Assembly (NCBI GenBank): GCA_950106755.1
Contig: OX467088.1
Coordinates: 9,098,001-9,162,000, forward strand
DNA length: 64,000 nt
Reading direction: 5' to 3'
DNA from: Climacium dendroides
Taxonomy: Eukaryota; Streptophyta; Bryopsida; Hypnales; Climaciaceae
Shown here in pieces: positions 49,327 to 60,848 of the stretch. The notes below the pieces were generated by a model. The model saw only the letters and a list, made by a program, of their open reading frames with translations. It was not told where the DNA came from and did no database searches. The stretch's first letter is position 1; each line of letters starts with the position of its first letter. The position numbers and the translations under genes are program-made.

Positions 49327-49969
49327 CCCTTAAATGTCTAAGGCCTTCTTTGAGCTTCTAGGAATTCACTCAAAATTGAACAAAAATCCAACATTTTGAT
49401 AAGTTATATAAATTTTTTTGAATTGCAACCATGTAAATTCAAACTAGACATATTAGAGAATACATAGGAAATGAAAACACAATAATAACACTTATGGATT
49501 GAAAGATTATAATGTTTGATCATAAGGGTGTTAAAACTACAAAAATGATTTGAAGTCTTTCAATCTTCTTTTCACATGTCAAATCTAAAAAGTTGGTCAC
49601 AAAAAAATATGAGGTTAAAGGGCCTAACATGCATAACCCCAATCAAACTATGGCTTCTTAAAATCTATTCTACAATTTTTTTAAATGAATTGTTAATGAG
49701 ATTTTTTCTTCAAGATCTAGTGTATTTGAGGTCTCATTTCCAAGAGACCTCAATACTACAAAAAGTCAAGATTGCAATGGACATCCTTGCACAAAATTTA
49801 GTACAAAAAAATCATAATCATTCATTTTCAAAATTGGAATTTTCATGCTAAAAATGAGACCTCAAAAATGACACTTCAAAAATATAAAATATCAAAAATA
49901 ACAACTTAGTTTTCATTTAACTTCAAAATATTTTTGACACCAAATTTTGGTGCCTCAAGCACTTAGGGG
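49327..49969. mobile_element. TTAA-type MITE, family A copy 3
   Basis: 643 bp. TTAA at 49323-49326 is followed by CCCTTAAATGTCTAAGG. The right end is GCACTTAGGGGG with the flanking TTAA decayed to AGTT. The interior is colinear with family A (TTGAGCTTCTAGGAATTC, GATCTAGTGTATTTGAGG, TTTGGTGCCTC). The ORF at 49576-49851 lies inside the repeat and is spurious. Confidence 0.7.
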
Positions 49970-51850
49970 GAGTTGATTATTTATTGAGCCAATAATTCAT
50001 AGATAAATTTTGGATTCAACTACATTTATTTGACTTGATTAATTTTGTATTTATGTAAACCTCCTTATTATTTAGTGGAATTTAAACTTTTATGATACTT
50101 AGACTAGATTTCATCCTCTTAAGTTCTAAGTATTACAAGTTTTGGAAGATAGCCTTCATACACTATAAATTACAATTGTTCATCTTGTAAAATGAATATA
50201 AATAATTTTTTCACAATAAATTATTTTATAGATGATTGAAGATTAATTTTTTTATCAAATTTCTCCTCATTGAAATTAAGTGTCTTGTCAATATTTAATA
50301 TTAGCCACATTTTGAAGATATTAAATATTTTGAACTTGTAATTTGCATGTAATACTCAATATAAAGACATTATTGTTAATGAGCTTTTATAGAAATGATA
50401 ATAAAGCTAGATCACACAAAAACAAATACCATCTTTTAATAAATCTAAATGGCAAATAGATGTTCAATTTACTAAAAAATGTTCAATTTAAGAACATTAG
50501 AGCACAAATTTAAAAAATCTATCAATTGAACTTTGACAATTTGTCAATTTATTAGGATATATACTTTGAAAATCTACCAATCCTAAATTAGTATGGAAAT
50601 ACCTAATCTTCTTTTGGCTTAAACTTCTCATGTCTACAAGAGTTTAGACTTTAAATTATAGCTTATATAACTTTGTGCATCAATGTGCAAACAGGGTTTT
50701 TTAACCAAAGATTTAGTGGAATTGCAAGCCAGCAATCCAACATGGAAATTCTACTCACAGATGTAGATTGGTGAGTTCAGGTATGCCTAACATGCATAAC
50801 ACATTCTCACTACATTACAATCATAAATTTTCTTGCAACAGTTTTAAGTTCTTCTATGGACTTTATTCACTCACACAAGTTAATTCAATGTACACACTCT
50901 TTAGTAATATCACTAACTCACACTAATTTGAAAATATATGTGAATTTGTAAGTCGCAATAGCATGATAGTTCATAATATTTTAGATTAACTCTATAAATT
51001 AGAGTGGTTTACAATATTTTATACATACCATCCTTCACACTAATTTTATGACATTCATTTATAATTCATTTGATTAGTGTGAAGGGATCTTGCACTAATT
51101 GAATTAACTTTGTAAAGTGAAAACATGGTCAGTATTAATTTGGGAAATGATCATGAGAAGATCCACAATTGGTCTTATTGGTTATTTATCAAATTCTAGT
51201 CAAATTGGATGGAATAAATTGTTGATTTGTATCAATCATTTTGACCAATTCTAGCTAAGTTGAATGAACTCAATAGTTGGATTTAACAACTAATTTCAAT
51301 CACGTTTGATTGAGTTCATAGTTTAAATACTATTATAATATGTATACAATCAATGCCCTAATTAATTCCTATTCATTGATTGTTGATTCCTTTTTGAGGG
51401 GGTGTTCAACCTTCAAAATATTGTCACTAATTTTTCTTGAATTATGAGAAGAAAATGCAGCTAATCCACATGTCTTGTATTTTTTTGGACTTTAGTGAAA
51501 ATAGATATAAATTTTCAATGCACTATAGAAAGGCTTGGTGGTTTCTTGTTAATCATGTGCATCAAATAGTGTATAGAATTGTTGTTGAGCTTATGTGCAT
51601 AAATTAATTATCTTCATATTGAAGGGTTTCTAAGTGTTGCATCGATAGAATATTACATATGAAATTGAGATTTCAATAAGCATATATATTCTATAAGATT
51701 TTTAATAACTCTTAAAGGTTCTTATTTGTTTAAAGAATCGTAATAATTGAAGAGATGAAATGTAGCGTATGAAATCTTTCAATTCTAAACATCACTAGGA
51801 AAAAAAACTAGCTTCTATATACATCCAATATTTATAGAACTCAATATAGA
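49970..51850. other. AT-rich intergenic, no gene seen
   Basis: No ORF above chance and no RNA gene. Loosely repeated words such as TTAGTGTGAAGG and TCACACTAATTT occur at 50.9-51.1 kb. Confidence 0.4.
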
Positions 51851-51851
51851 G

Positions 51852-52017
51852 GGTTGCTATTATGTGAGCCTGAAAACATGAGCACATGAGATTAAAAGAT
51901 TATACACCTATGTTATAGGTGTTTACATTATAATCACCTTCAATGGTTGTAATATATCTACTTATATATATGCTCAAAGCTCACATGCTTGCATTTTTGT
52001 GCTCACATACTAGCACC
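51852..52017. mobile_element. Short MITE with about 35-bp imperfect terminal inverted repeats
   Basis: The left end GGTTGCTATTATGTGAGC pairs with the reverse complement of the right end, GGTGCTAGTATGTGAGCAC. The pairing continues inward (CATGAGCACATGAG versus TGCAAGCATGTGAG). About 166 bp with no coding. No clear target duplication, so the superfamily is undetermined (hAT- or Mutator-like are possible). Confidence 0.55.
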
Positions 52018-53376
52018 GATGGTACCAATATGTGCTAGGTTAATTTATAAAAAATGACATTCCCTCTTCACATGAGGAATTTAGGGATGACTAATTGAAT
52101 ATTCACTTTATGTAGTGCCTAGATTGGCTTAGGTACAAACTTCATTGTCTTAGTAATTCAAAAGATCAAGTATCCATTCATTCCAATTCAATAAAAATAA
52201 AACAACCTTCCTCCACTAATGATTATTTTGTAGTTGAAGATTTTTAATAGAAATCATAAATTGCTCATAAATCTTAAATCATAAATAGTCAGTTCTAACA
52301 TTTGCCACTTACATACAAAGTGACATGACTAAATGTCACAATATACATGTTATTCAAAAAGCAAGCTTTAATCACCCCAAAACACTATTTGTCTAGAATT
52401 GTACGGCACTTTAATTTTTTCATTTGTATGGTTATTGAATTATTAATGTTTCAACATTGAAGAATCTCCTTCAACAATCATCCTTACCTTGATATTCATC
52501 TTCTCACAATTTTTATCATGTTGTTTTGCTTAATTAATGATTGGAGACATAGTATCTTAAATTATTGTGATAAAAGATTTGAATGATTTATGTCATATTC
52601 TCATTCAAAAATTCTTATATTATATAATTTTTTTTATAAGATAGAATATCAACAATAAACATGACAATTTTGCATCATGACTTGTTCATCTTTTTAGTAT
52701 AAGTTTTTTTTAATTAAAGAATTAAAAAACTTGCAATGTTTATTTCTTTTATTTCTATACAAACATATAGATGGAGTTAGAATTAGATTGTTGAAACTAC
52801 ATTTCATTCATTGGAATCAATTATAATTAAAATAAAAAAGAACTATGTGAAATATCAATTGTTGAATCTAAAAATTATATAATTTCAATTGCTCCTACTA
52901 TTTCTCACACTTGTCTTCATGTGGGAATTTTTTTGAAAACTTTTGACATTTAATTTGAAATTTTGCAATGGAAAAAAAGTGTTCAATAATAGACCAGAAA
53001 CAAAAAGTGTGTCTATTTATCCAAGAAATTAATTTTTTTTGCTAAAAGTATTAATGATAGGCATTCTTCTATGATTGAGGATTAAATATAAGGGATTCAA
53101 ATCCTACTTACCCTTTAAAAAATCAAATAAAGAAAACTATCCTATTCGTGTCATAATTTAGTTGTCATCTTATTTGTGTATATATTAATAGTGTACATTG
53201 TACAAAATGTACATTGTCAATATGTAAAGGACATAGAATTAGCACAAATAAACACAAGATACAATCGAGGTAACTTAAAAGTCAGTAGTATTGGCTTATC
53301 AAAGCCAATTGTGGGACTCTAGATGAACAAACTAAGGCACTGCAACCAATACACAATGGCTAGAGTTTGTTCTCAC
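52018..53376. other. AT-rich intergenic, no gene seen
   Basis: Only chance ORFs. No element ends recognised. Confidence 0.4.
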
Positions 53377-53380
53377 TTAA

Positions 53381-54475
53381 CCCCTATTTGAAGTTGCAAG
53401 GTCATTTTTCTGTCAAAAAACATTCAAATCTATCATTTTCAATGAAAATAACAAAAATTTTAAACATTTATTTCAATTGCATATCCAATCAAAGAATCTT
53501 GCACTAGACTAGTATCAAAATGCTTGGAAGAAATTTGAAAAATTTTGAGCATATCAATCACAAGATATAAGCGTTTAAAGTGAAGAAAACAAGTTTTTTT
53601 TGTTCCTAGACTAATTAGATTATAAGGCTTTGAATCTCTTAACTCAAAATTTTAGTACCAAAAATTATAAAATAATTTTTTTTATTGAAAAATTGAATTG
53701 AAGGTTTGGAAAAAAAATTCAAATTTTTTTTGTGATTTTCATTCTTTAAGAAATTGTTAAGTTGAAGTAGGTACAAGATAGAAGAAAAAATTAAATTGTT
53801 GATAGTATAAGATGGAATTGAAACACACTACCGATAATCCCAACAATGAGATTGTTTTAGAAAGCAAACTAAACTATACGCAATTTCATTTTAAAATTTT
53901 TAAAATTGAGTTCATTAATGAATTTGATGCATTATTTTTTCAAGAATTTGCTAAGACTGTCCGCAAAACAAGAAGCTTTATAAATTTCACATCACTTATC
54001 CAAATGGAATGAATCAAATTTTCAACATAGAAGATAATATAATCTACAACAAATTATTATTTTTTAAATTGTTTTCCAATTTTTTTATTTTTTATTGTTG
54101 CTCGTCCTCGCTTATTTTGGACTTATTTTGGAATAACTTTTACTTCCATCTACCAATTGAAATAAAAATTATATTCCCCTAAAGCTAATATGTTTTCCTA
54201 TTTTAATTAAGAAAGCTCCAAAAGTATTGCCAAAAATTGAGATCATAAGTACCTGCTTGACATCCATATTTTAAATGATGAACAAAGCACTTTGAACCAA
54301 TGCCTCGAACATACACCTACTCCTTCATCCCAAATAATTCTTGATATTTTAAAATATGATGTTTTTATTTGACCTATTTGATGAAATTGAGGTAAATAAT
54401 GTATTTGTACAATAACATAAGATAAAACAAGACATAATGTTAAAAATTCCGAAAAATAATTTAGACATTAAAGGG
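53381..54475 (+). mobile_element. Family B TTAA-type element, longest copy
   Basis: TTAA at 53377-53380 followed by CCCCTATTTGAAG. The right end is GACATTAAAGGG then TTAA at 54476-54479. About 1.1 kb. The body shares with 3587, 59739 and 63.4 kb the words ATCTTGCACTAGACTAGTAT, GTGAAGAAAACAAG, GATTATAAGGCTTTGAA and GATGGAATTGAAACACACTA. A solitary Stowaway-like end, CTCCTTCATCCC, lies inside at 54320. The ORF at 53812-54012 is part of the repeat and shows no known domain. Confidence 0.45.
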
Positions 54476-54499
54476 TTAAAGATTAACGATTTCAAATAG

Positions 54500-54697
54500 C
54501 TACAGTAATTGACCACCGTGTTATTCATCCTCCTGATACTTCATCCCCTGACGACATTCATCCATCGATTCATCCATTAGGGCAAATCGAGTGGCAGAGG
54601 CTCTCGCTTCATTAGGGTAGTCTGCGACCATCTCTTCCTTTTTCACCTCGCACCCTTCCCTCCGTCTTGTCCCTCGCGGTCACCCCCTTCGCGCAAC
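54500..54697 (+). promoter_or_regulatory. RPS25 promoter and leader
   Basis: Composition rises sharply in GC after the repeat. Two CATTAGGG words (54575-54582 and 54610-54617; CCCTAATG on the other strand) are telo-box-like, as is common in plant ribosomal-protein promoters. A pyrimidine-rich run, CTTCCTTTTTCACCTCGCAC, precedes the ATG and could mark a TOP-like start. Confidence 0.5.
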
Positions 54698-55839
54698 ATG
54701 GTTCGTTATTCCCCCAACAAATCCTTTTGTGTTTAGATTTCACATTTGCTGTTTCGGTACATTCTTTTTCTGTTTCGTGGTGAATTGATCGAGTGTTTTG
54801 TGCCCACAGGCTCCCAAGAAGAAAGAAACTCCAGCGGCCAAGCCCGCGAAGAGCAGCGGCGGTGGCAAGCAGAAGAAGAAGGTACTGTGGCTTCGCTTCT
54901 TTCTTACGAATTTGTTTTTTAGCATTGATCGTTCAAGAGTGAGAAGAGCGCGTTTGCTGAACGGGGTTAGGGTTTCGTGTATAGACGAGGGGATTCTGAA
55001 TAATGGGGCTAGGGTTTTGTGTTTGGAAGAGTGGATTCTGGATGAGGTTAGGGTCTTGTGTTTGGAAGAGTAGATTCTGAATGAAGTTTGGGTTTTGTGT
55101 TTGCAGAAGTGGAGCAAGGGCAAGCAAAAAGAGAAGGTGAACAACATGGTTTTGTTCGACCAGGGTACCTACGACAAGATGCTTTCGGAGGTTCCCAAGT
55201 TCAAGCTGGTTACTCCGTCCGTGTTGTCTGACCGTCTGCGTGTAAGTTCACATTTTGAAAAGAAGAAAATCTTGAACTGAGCCTGAATACTGATGTCGCG
55301 TATGGTAGGAATGAGTGCTCTTGTGCCGTTATTGTCGTTTGATTTCCTCGAATCGAGGGTGTTGGCATCATCCACTGAGGCGGTCGGGTTCCAGTGCACT
55401 ATGCGCGGATCAGATTTAGCATTTGGTGAAAAGTGACATCTGTCATCATGTGATGACCGTATCACCTCTTCAAATGAGAAATAGAAATTAACATTCTAGA
55501 GAGAGTTTTGAATCTGACCTGTGCGATTGTAACCATATTGCTACAATTTGTCGTCATCCATTAATTTTCAGTTTATTCTAATTTTGGCTTCAACAGTTCA
55601 TCTATGCTGATAAGCTCTTATTACCCGAGAAGTATAGTATTATTACGTAAACTTGTTAGTATGCATATATATGTGTGTATTTTGAAAGTATACTTTTGTT
55701 TGATTATCGAGCGGTGCATGTGCAGATTACTGGATCTTTGGCAAGGAAGGCTATCAAGGAATTGATGGCGAAGGGCACTATTCGACTTGTTGCTGCTCAT
55801 GCCAACCAGCAGATTTATACCAGGGCTACCAATACATAG
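54698..55839 (+). CDS. RPS25: 40S ribosomal protein S25 (eS25)
   Basis: Small-subunit ribosomal protein of the cytosolic ribosome, located at the subunit head near the tRNA exit site and needed for some IRES-type initiation (family knowledge). Four coding pieces, all phase 0: 54698-54700 (the ATG alone), 54810-54881, 55107-55241, 55726-55839, giving 107 residues. The first intron starts GTTCGT directly after the ATG and ends CCCACAG. The translation is [20 protein letters not shown], then [69 protein letters not shown], ending [10 protein letters not shown]. Length and sequence match plant eS25 throughout. The N-terminus is lysine-rich, as usual. The second intron is built of short tandem repeats. 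Confidence 0.97.
54957..55110 (+). repeat. Tandem repeats of about 40 bp in RPS25 intron 2
   Basis: Four degenerate units of about 39-42 bp, each with GGTTAGGGTTTCGTGT or GCTAGGGTTTTGTGTTT, then GGAAGAG and GGATTCTG. The last unit reads TTTGGGTTTTGTGTTTGCAG. Its final bases are the splice acceptor of exon 3, so the acceptor lies inside the repeat array. Confidence 0.75.
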
Positions 55840-56665
55840 GCATCTGTCAGTTTAGGGTAATTATATCGTTTTACTCTTTCAATTTTTGTTCATTAGCTTG
55901 ACCCTGGTAGCTTATTCTCTTAGTCTTGAAGGTCGTGTGATGATGTCACCACTCCTTTCATTTGCTATGTGAAGAAGTTTCTTGGCCGAGGTGGAGACAT
56001 TTGTTATCAATACAGTGACCTTCTTGACCTGCTTGGGTGAAAATTGTCTATGGATGTTGGCGAATTGTATTATGACTAGCGAGTGGTCCTAGCACTTACA
56101 ATTTTGAATGTGTATCTGCAATGCATAATGCTCTAGCGACCACTTGAAGTGTCATTTAATGAGACTTACGAGGGTTGCGACGTACTATCATGGCAGATGG
56201 TGCAATCCGTACTTCGTGATGGTTTTGAAATCCTTGAAGAATGTGGTCTGGAAATATTTTCACTTAAATTATCGTTATGCTTACATTCTTCGAAGAATCA
56301 ATCTATGGCGTAATGTAATTGTTTTGAAGTTTCAGACCATAACTAATGATTCAGGACACGGACGAATGAATGTGATCACTTCCGCCGCAGCACGTCGTGA
56401 CTATCTTCCTCCAGATGCGGTTGATTTCAGTATCTTTGTTATGGTATCTTTATCAATGAAGTTTTGACCCATAGTTGGGATGTGCGGTGTATTGTGACCT
56501 TCCTGCCTTGACCTGCTTTGATTAATCTCCACATTTTACAAATAGTTTGGGAGTGATCGTTTGATGATGGTAGATGCTTGTATAGTGGTTTAGATCTCGG
56601 TGACAAGCTACAAGATTTGGGAGCTTTGTGACTCAATGCTGGTGTTTTGCCAAGAAAGATATGAT
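55840..56665 (+). other. RPS25 3' UTR and downstream sequence
   Basis: Gene-like base composition. A 107-codon ORF at 56144-56467 has no recognisable family motif and no visible splice partner. It is left uncalled. Confidence 0.4.
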
Positions 56666-56674
56666 TCAAATTTA

Positions 56675-57850
56675 ACCCCCAATGCTCCGGAGTACATGTC
56701 ACCTAAAATCATCCAAACTGCCGTTCTCTAGGCAGATATGCGAATGTGGAATTATTTCAGCCCATTTGGTTGTACAGATCATATGTATTTTTTTAGTTTC
56801 ACTAGCTTTTTAAAAAAATTCCCATGTTGAACTGGTTAATTCAGTGGTTATTATCTCTATGTTTTACTCTAAATAGAAATTATATAGATTTTTTCAGCAG
56901 TTTTTTTATGAGTCAAATTGCAATTGATTTTTTTTCCCAATTCCACTAGGTAACTTTGAACTACCCCCTGTTTTTTTAACATTGGTATAGATTGCAAGAT
57001 TATAGAGTTGGAGTTAAAAATTAAATTATTGGTCCGTGCTAGAAAAGGCAATATACCTAGATTCCTAGGGGCAGCTTCCATTTGGAGTGAAAGAATGAGC
57101 TTCAATAACCCGTATATTGTGACTTTTGCGCTGCACATACATCACATTTTTTAGCACTAAGTACTACTCTGTACAATATTATATTTGATAGTCAGGGTTT
57201 GCATTCTGTGTAGAATAATTAATCAATGTTTAGAAATGTGATTCAACAGATGCTATAAAATTAAAAAAATTTACAAACATAAATATATTTTTTGAAAAAA
57301 TGAGTTTCCAAAAATTTTGGCATGTAATTTTATTGCCAATCTCAACCATGATTGAGTGTGGTTGAGTATATTTTTACCTTCCTGCTTTTAAATTGAAACC
57401 ATTAAAAAAACTTGTAACTTTTGCAAAATTTCCAAATTGAATTGAAGCAAAGCTTCACAGATTTGCTTCAAATGAAATTTGAAGTTTTAACTTCAAAAAG
57501 TCATCAATAATTAAATTTCTATCTTCAGCATTTGAAAATTTCTATGATTGGTCAATATTGTAATTTCAACTAATTTGTGAAAAGAGCATACAATTTAGTG
57601 TTGAGAATATTAACACTTTTTCAAAATAGTAAACTTTCAAACACAAGACAAACACTAAAGACTTTGTACCACTTTCCTTGTAATTTTTTATTGACTACAA
57701 TGATCTTAGTTTTGAATATAAAAATAGGAAGACAACTCAATTTAGTTTTGTAAAAGATAAACGTTTGAAAAAAAAAGATTTTTTCTACCCTTAAACATTG
57801 TCTGAAGTTGGGTAGCAACCATAAAATGATTCCATGGGCATTTAGAGGTT
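56675..57850. mobile_element. Possible larger TTAA-type element
   Basis: The left side reads TTTAACCCCCAATGCTC at about 56670. The right side reads GGGCATTTAGAGGTTAG at 57836-57852, resembling degraded family A or B ends in inverted orientation about 1.18 kb apart. The body is AT-rich and not clearly similar to family A or B. Weak call. Confidence 0.3.
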
Positions 57851-58168
57851 AGTACACATTGGTTAGTGTAATGGTAATGGTAAATCCAACTTTACGGCTT
57901 CTGATATATAGATTCTAATTTACAACTTTTGTGTGAAAGTCATCATTAAATTCCTCTTAAAAATCGCATTTTATAGTATATCTCCACAATTATGGAAATT
58001 TGGACTACCCCTTGGTCCTTCAAGGATTAACATTTATTTAGATGAGGTTATTACACTAGGGAGGGCCATTTCATTAACAACCTTTGTCCCAGCCTGGGAT
58101 TGGAGAAGGCTGGGACTAAGTAATCATTATTACCTAAAAGAGGTTAATATTTTAGAGGTTATCTTTAA

Positions 58169-58815
58169 CCCCTAAATGCCTAAGCTCTGTTTTGAGCTTC
58201 TTCGAATTTGCTTTGAATTGAACAAAATGCCAATTTTTTGATGAATTGTATCAAGTTTTTCGGAATTCTAACCATAAAAATTCAAACTAGACATGTTAGA
58301 GATATCATAAGAAAAGAAAACACAACAATATCACTTATGGAGTGAAAGATTATAATGCTTGACTATGAGGGTGTTTAAAACTGCAAAAGTGATGAAAAGT
58401 CTTTCAATCCTCTTTTCATAAGTCAAATCTAAAAAGTTGGTGATCAAAAAAATATGAGGTTAAAGGAACTAACATGTATAACCCCAATCAATTTATGGCT
58501 TCTTAAAATCTACTCTATAATTTTTTTAAATGAATTTTGAATGTGACTTTTTCTTCAAGATCTAGTGTATTTGAGGCTCATTTCCAAGAGCTCTCAACAC
58601 TACGGGAAGTCAAGATTACAATGGGTACCCTTGCACAAAATCTTGAATAGAAAAATCAATATCATTTATTTTCAAGATCAGATTTTTGTTGCTAAAACTA
58701 GACCTCAAGAAGAACTTTCTAAAAATAAAATTACTAAAAATAGAAACTTGATTAGGTTATATTTAACTTCAAAGTTTTGTAAACACCAAATTTTGGTGCC
58801 TTGGGCATTTAGGGG
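58169..58815. mobile_element. TTAA-flanked piggyBac-like MITE, family A copy 4 (best preserved)
   Basis: 647 bp with intact ends. TTAA at 58165-58168 then CCCCTAAATGCCTAAG; the right end reverse-complements to CCCCTAAATGCCCAAG, then TTAA at 58816-58819. The terminal repeats match at 15 of 16 positions. The interior is colinear with copies 1-3. Ends beginning CCC flanked by a TTAA duplication are diagnostic of the piggyBac superfamily (established knowledge). Non-autonomous: the ORF at 58565-58819 is not a transposase. Confidence 0.82.
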
Positions 58816-58819
58816 TTAA

Positions 58820-59600
58820 AGATGTTCTATTCTTCTCCTAGAAAAATTTAACATCCATGATTATTTTTTCAAACATGTTTTTATCCCCTAAGCGCTCAAG
58901 CAACCATTTTATAATTGCTATCCAATTTTGAATAGAAAAAGAATTTTTAAAATTTTAATTAAAATTTTAATAAAAGATTGCGTTGTCTTTCAATGCTTGT
59001 ATTCAAAACTTAGATCACTACAATCAACAAACATTATAAGAGAAATAACACAAAGTATTGAGAATTTGTTTGGTATTGAAAATTTTACTATTTGGAAAAA
59101 TTATTAGTGTTCTCATTATCAGATCTAATACATTTTTTCACAAATCAATATAAACCACAATTTTGACCAATCAAAAAAATTCAAGTACTAAAGATAAAAA
59201 TTGTATTTTTGATAAAGTTTTGAAGCTATATCTTCAAAACTCATTTGAGGAGAATCTACAAATAATTTTTAAAATTTTGACCATATGGATACTTTCTACT
59301 TTTCATGCTTCATGTTATCTTTTTCAATGCAAATTTCAAAAACTCAGAAAATCTTATGTTTTATAACACATTTGTATTCTGTTTGAATCCTTTGGGCTTT
59401 CAAACTTAAACTAATGTGCCGTGTGACATTGCCACAACCAAATAAAATTTAAAAATAAAAATCATTTTCAAAATTAAAAATTAGAAATTTAATAACTTTT
59501 ATACCTTAGCATTCTTAGTACAAGTAGAAAGTCTAAAAATAATATAATTAAAAATAATTGAAAATAATTAAATTAAATTAAATTATTTAAAATTCATACC
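58820..59600. other. AT-rich intergenic, no gene seen
   Basis: ATCCCCTAAGCGCTCAAGC at about 58883 could be another degraded TTAA-type left end. No coding supported. Confidence 0.35.
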
Positions 59601-59738
59601 TTTCCCATTGTAGGTCTAAAAACCACAAAATTGGCATGAATAGAAAATTCTATGCACAAAAGAATGCAAGGGCTTTGATTTGTGGCAATTGGACATGCCA
59701 TGTAAAAATTATGGTTTTTTCAAAATAAAAGATAATAA

Positions 59739-60590
59739 CCCCTAAAGTCTCAAGGCCTCTTTTCCATCAAAAACTATTAAAAACTGTCATTTCTATAGCA
59801 AAATGCAAAAAGGTTTTCTTGCACATCTAACCATAGGATCTTGTACTAGACTAGTATAGGAATATGTGGCAGAAATTTCACAAACTTTGAACATGTAGAT
59901 TGCAAGATATTTGTATCTGAAGTGAAGGAAACAAATTTTTTTGCACCTTGTTCAACTACATTATTTGGCTTTAAACCTTCATAACTTATAATTTTTGCTC
60001 TATTAATTTTGAATTTCTAATTTTATATAATAAAAAATTGAGTTGAAATTCTAGGAAATTTTTTTTCTTAAAAAAACATTTAAATCTCATTCATTAAAAA
60101 ATTGTTGAGTAGAAGTAGGTTCATGATTGAAGGAAAATCTAAATTGTTAATAGCTCTAAAATGGAACTGAAATATGCTAATCTCAACGATGAGATTTTTC
60201 TAGCAAGAGAACTTAACCTTGTGAATCTCTTTTTTTTAATTGAGAAAATTGAGGTCAAAACTCATAAATGAATTGTATAAGTTGTTTTTCCAAGAAGATG
60301 TTCTTATTGCCCCAAATGCAAAGTTGTCCATAACTTTCACATAACAAATCCAAATGGAATAAATCAAATCTTTCTATGTACACAAAAATATAATATATAC
60401 ATAATGAATTTTTAAGTTATTTTTCAGTTTTGTTTTTGTTTGCCAAACAAGAAAATAGGGCTTTTTAATCCATAAGTTTTGCTCCCAAGCTTCAATTAAA
60501 ATAAAAATTATATCTTTGGAAAGCTAATGTGTTTTCCTATCTTTACTAAAAGCTTCAAAAAATTAACAAAAAATATTGAGACCATAGGAG
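59739..60590 (+). mobile_element. Family B element, further copy
   Basis: Starts with the left end CCCCTAAAGTCTCAAGGCC (flanking TTAA mutated to ATAA). It continues ATCTTGTACTAGACTAGTAT, GTGAAGGAAACAAAT and AAATGGAACTGAAATATGC in the same order as 53381-54290. The right end is obscured by the MITE-like unit at 60598. Confidence 0.5.
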
Positions 60591-60597
60591 CCTAGTA

Positions 60598-60848
60598 GGC
60601 CATATTTGTTAAAATGAGACAAAATGGTCATTTTGAGACTTCAACCCTATAACAATTACAGTGATTTTATCCTCGAGTCGAAGATAAAATGAGAGTGCAA
60701 CCTTTGGATATCAAAGGTTTTTATATATATTAATATATGAAAGTCTCAAATTATCAAATAGTCTCAAAATTGAAGAATTATAACGATTTATTTTCGAGTC
60801 GAAGATAAAATTGAGACTACACTTTGTCTCATTTTAATGAATATGACC
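60598..60848. mobile_element. MITE-like element with CGAGTCGAAGATAAAA motif pair
   Basis: About 250 bp. The left end GGCCATATTTGTTAAAATGA pairs with the reverse complement of the right end, GGTCATATTCATTAAAATGA, followed by GACAAA on both sides. CGAGTCGAAGATAAAA occurs twice as a direct repeat (about 60674 and 60797), next to CAATTACAGTGATTT and ATTATAACGATTT. No coding. Confidence 0.6.

Noticed and set aside
49576..49851. Plus-strand 91-codon ORF
   Set aside because: Lies entirely inside family A MITE copy 3 and is not open in the other copies.
54320..54350. Second Stowaway element (CTCCTTCATCCCAAATAATT)
   Set aside because: Only one end is visible and no matching right end with TA was found, so it is at most a solitary end inside the family B copy.
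56144..56467. Plus-strand 107-codon ORF downstream of RPS25
   Set aside because: No recognised domain and no visible splice sites linking it to other exons; may be 3' UTR or a decayed sequence. A homology search would decide.
58565..58819. Possible transposase fragment in family A copy 4
   Set aside because: The 84-codon frame has no acidic catalytic motif, no zinc finger and is not shared as an open frame by other copies.
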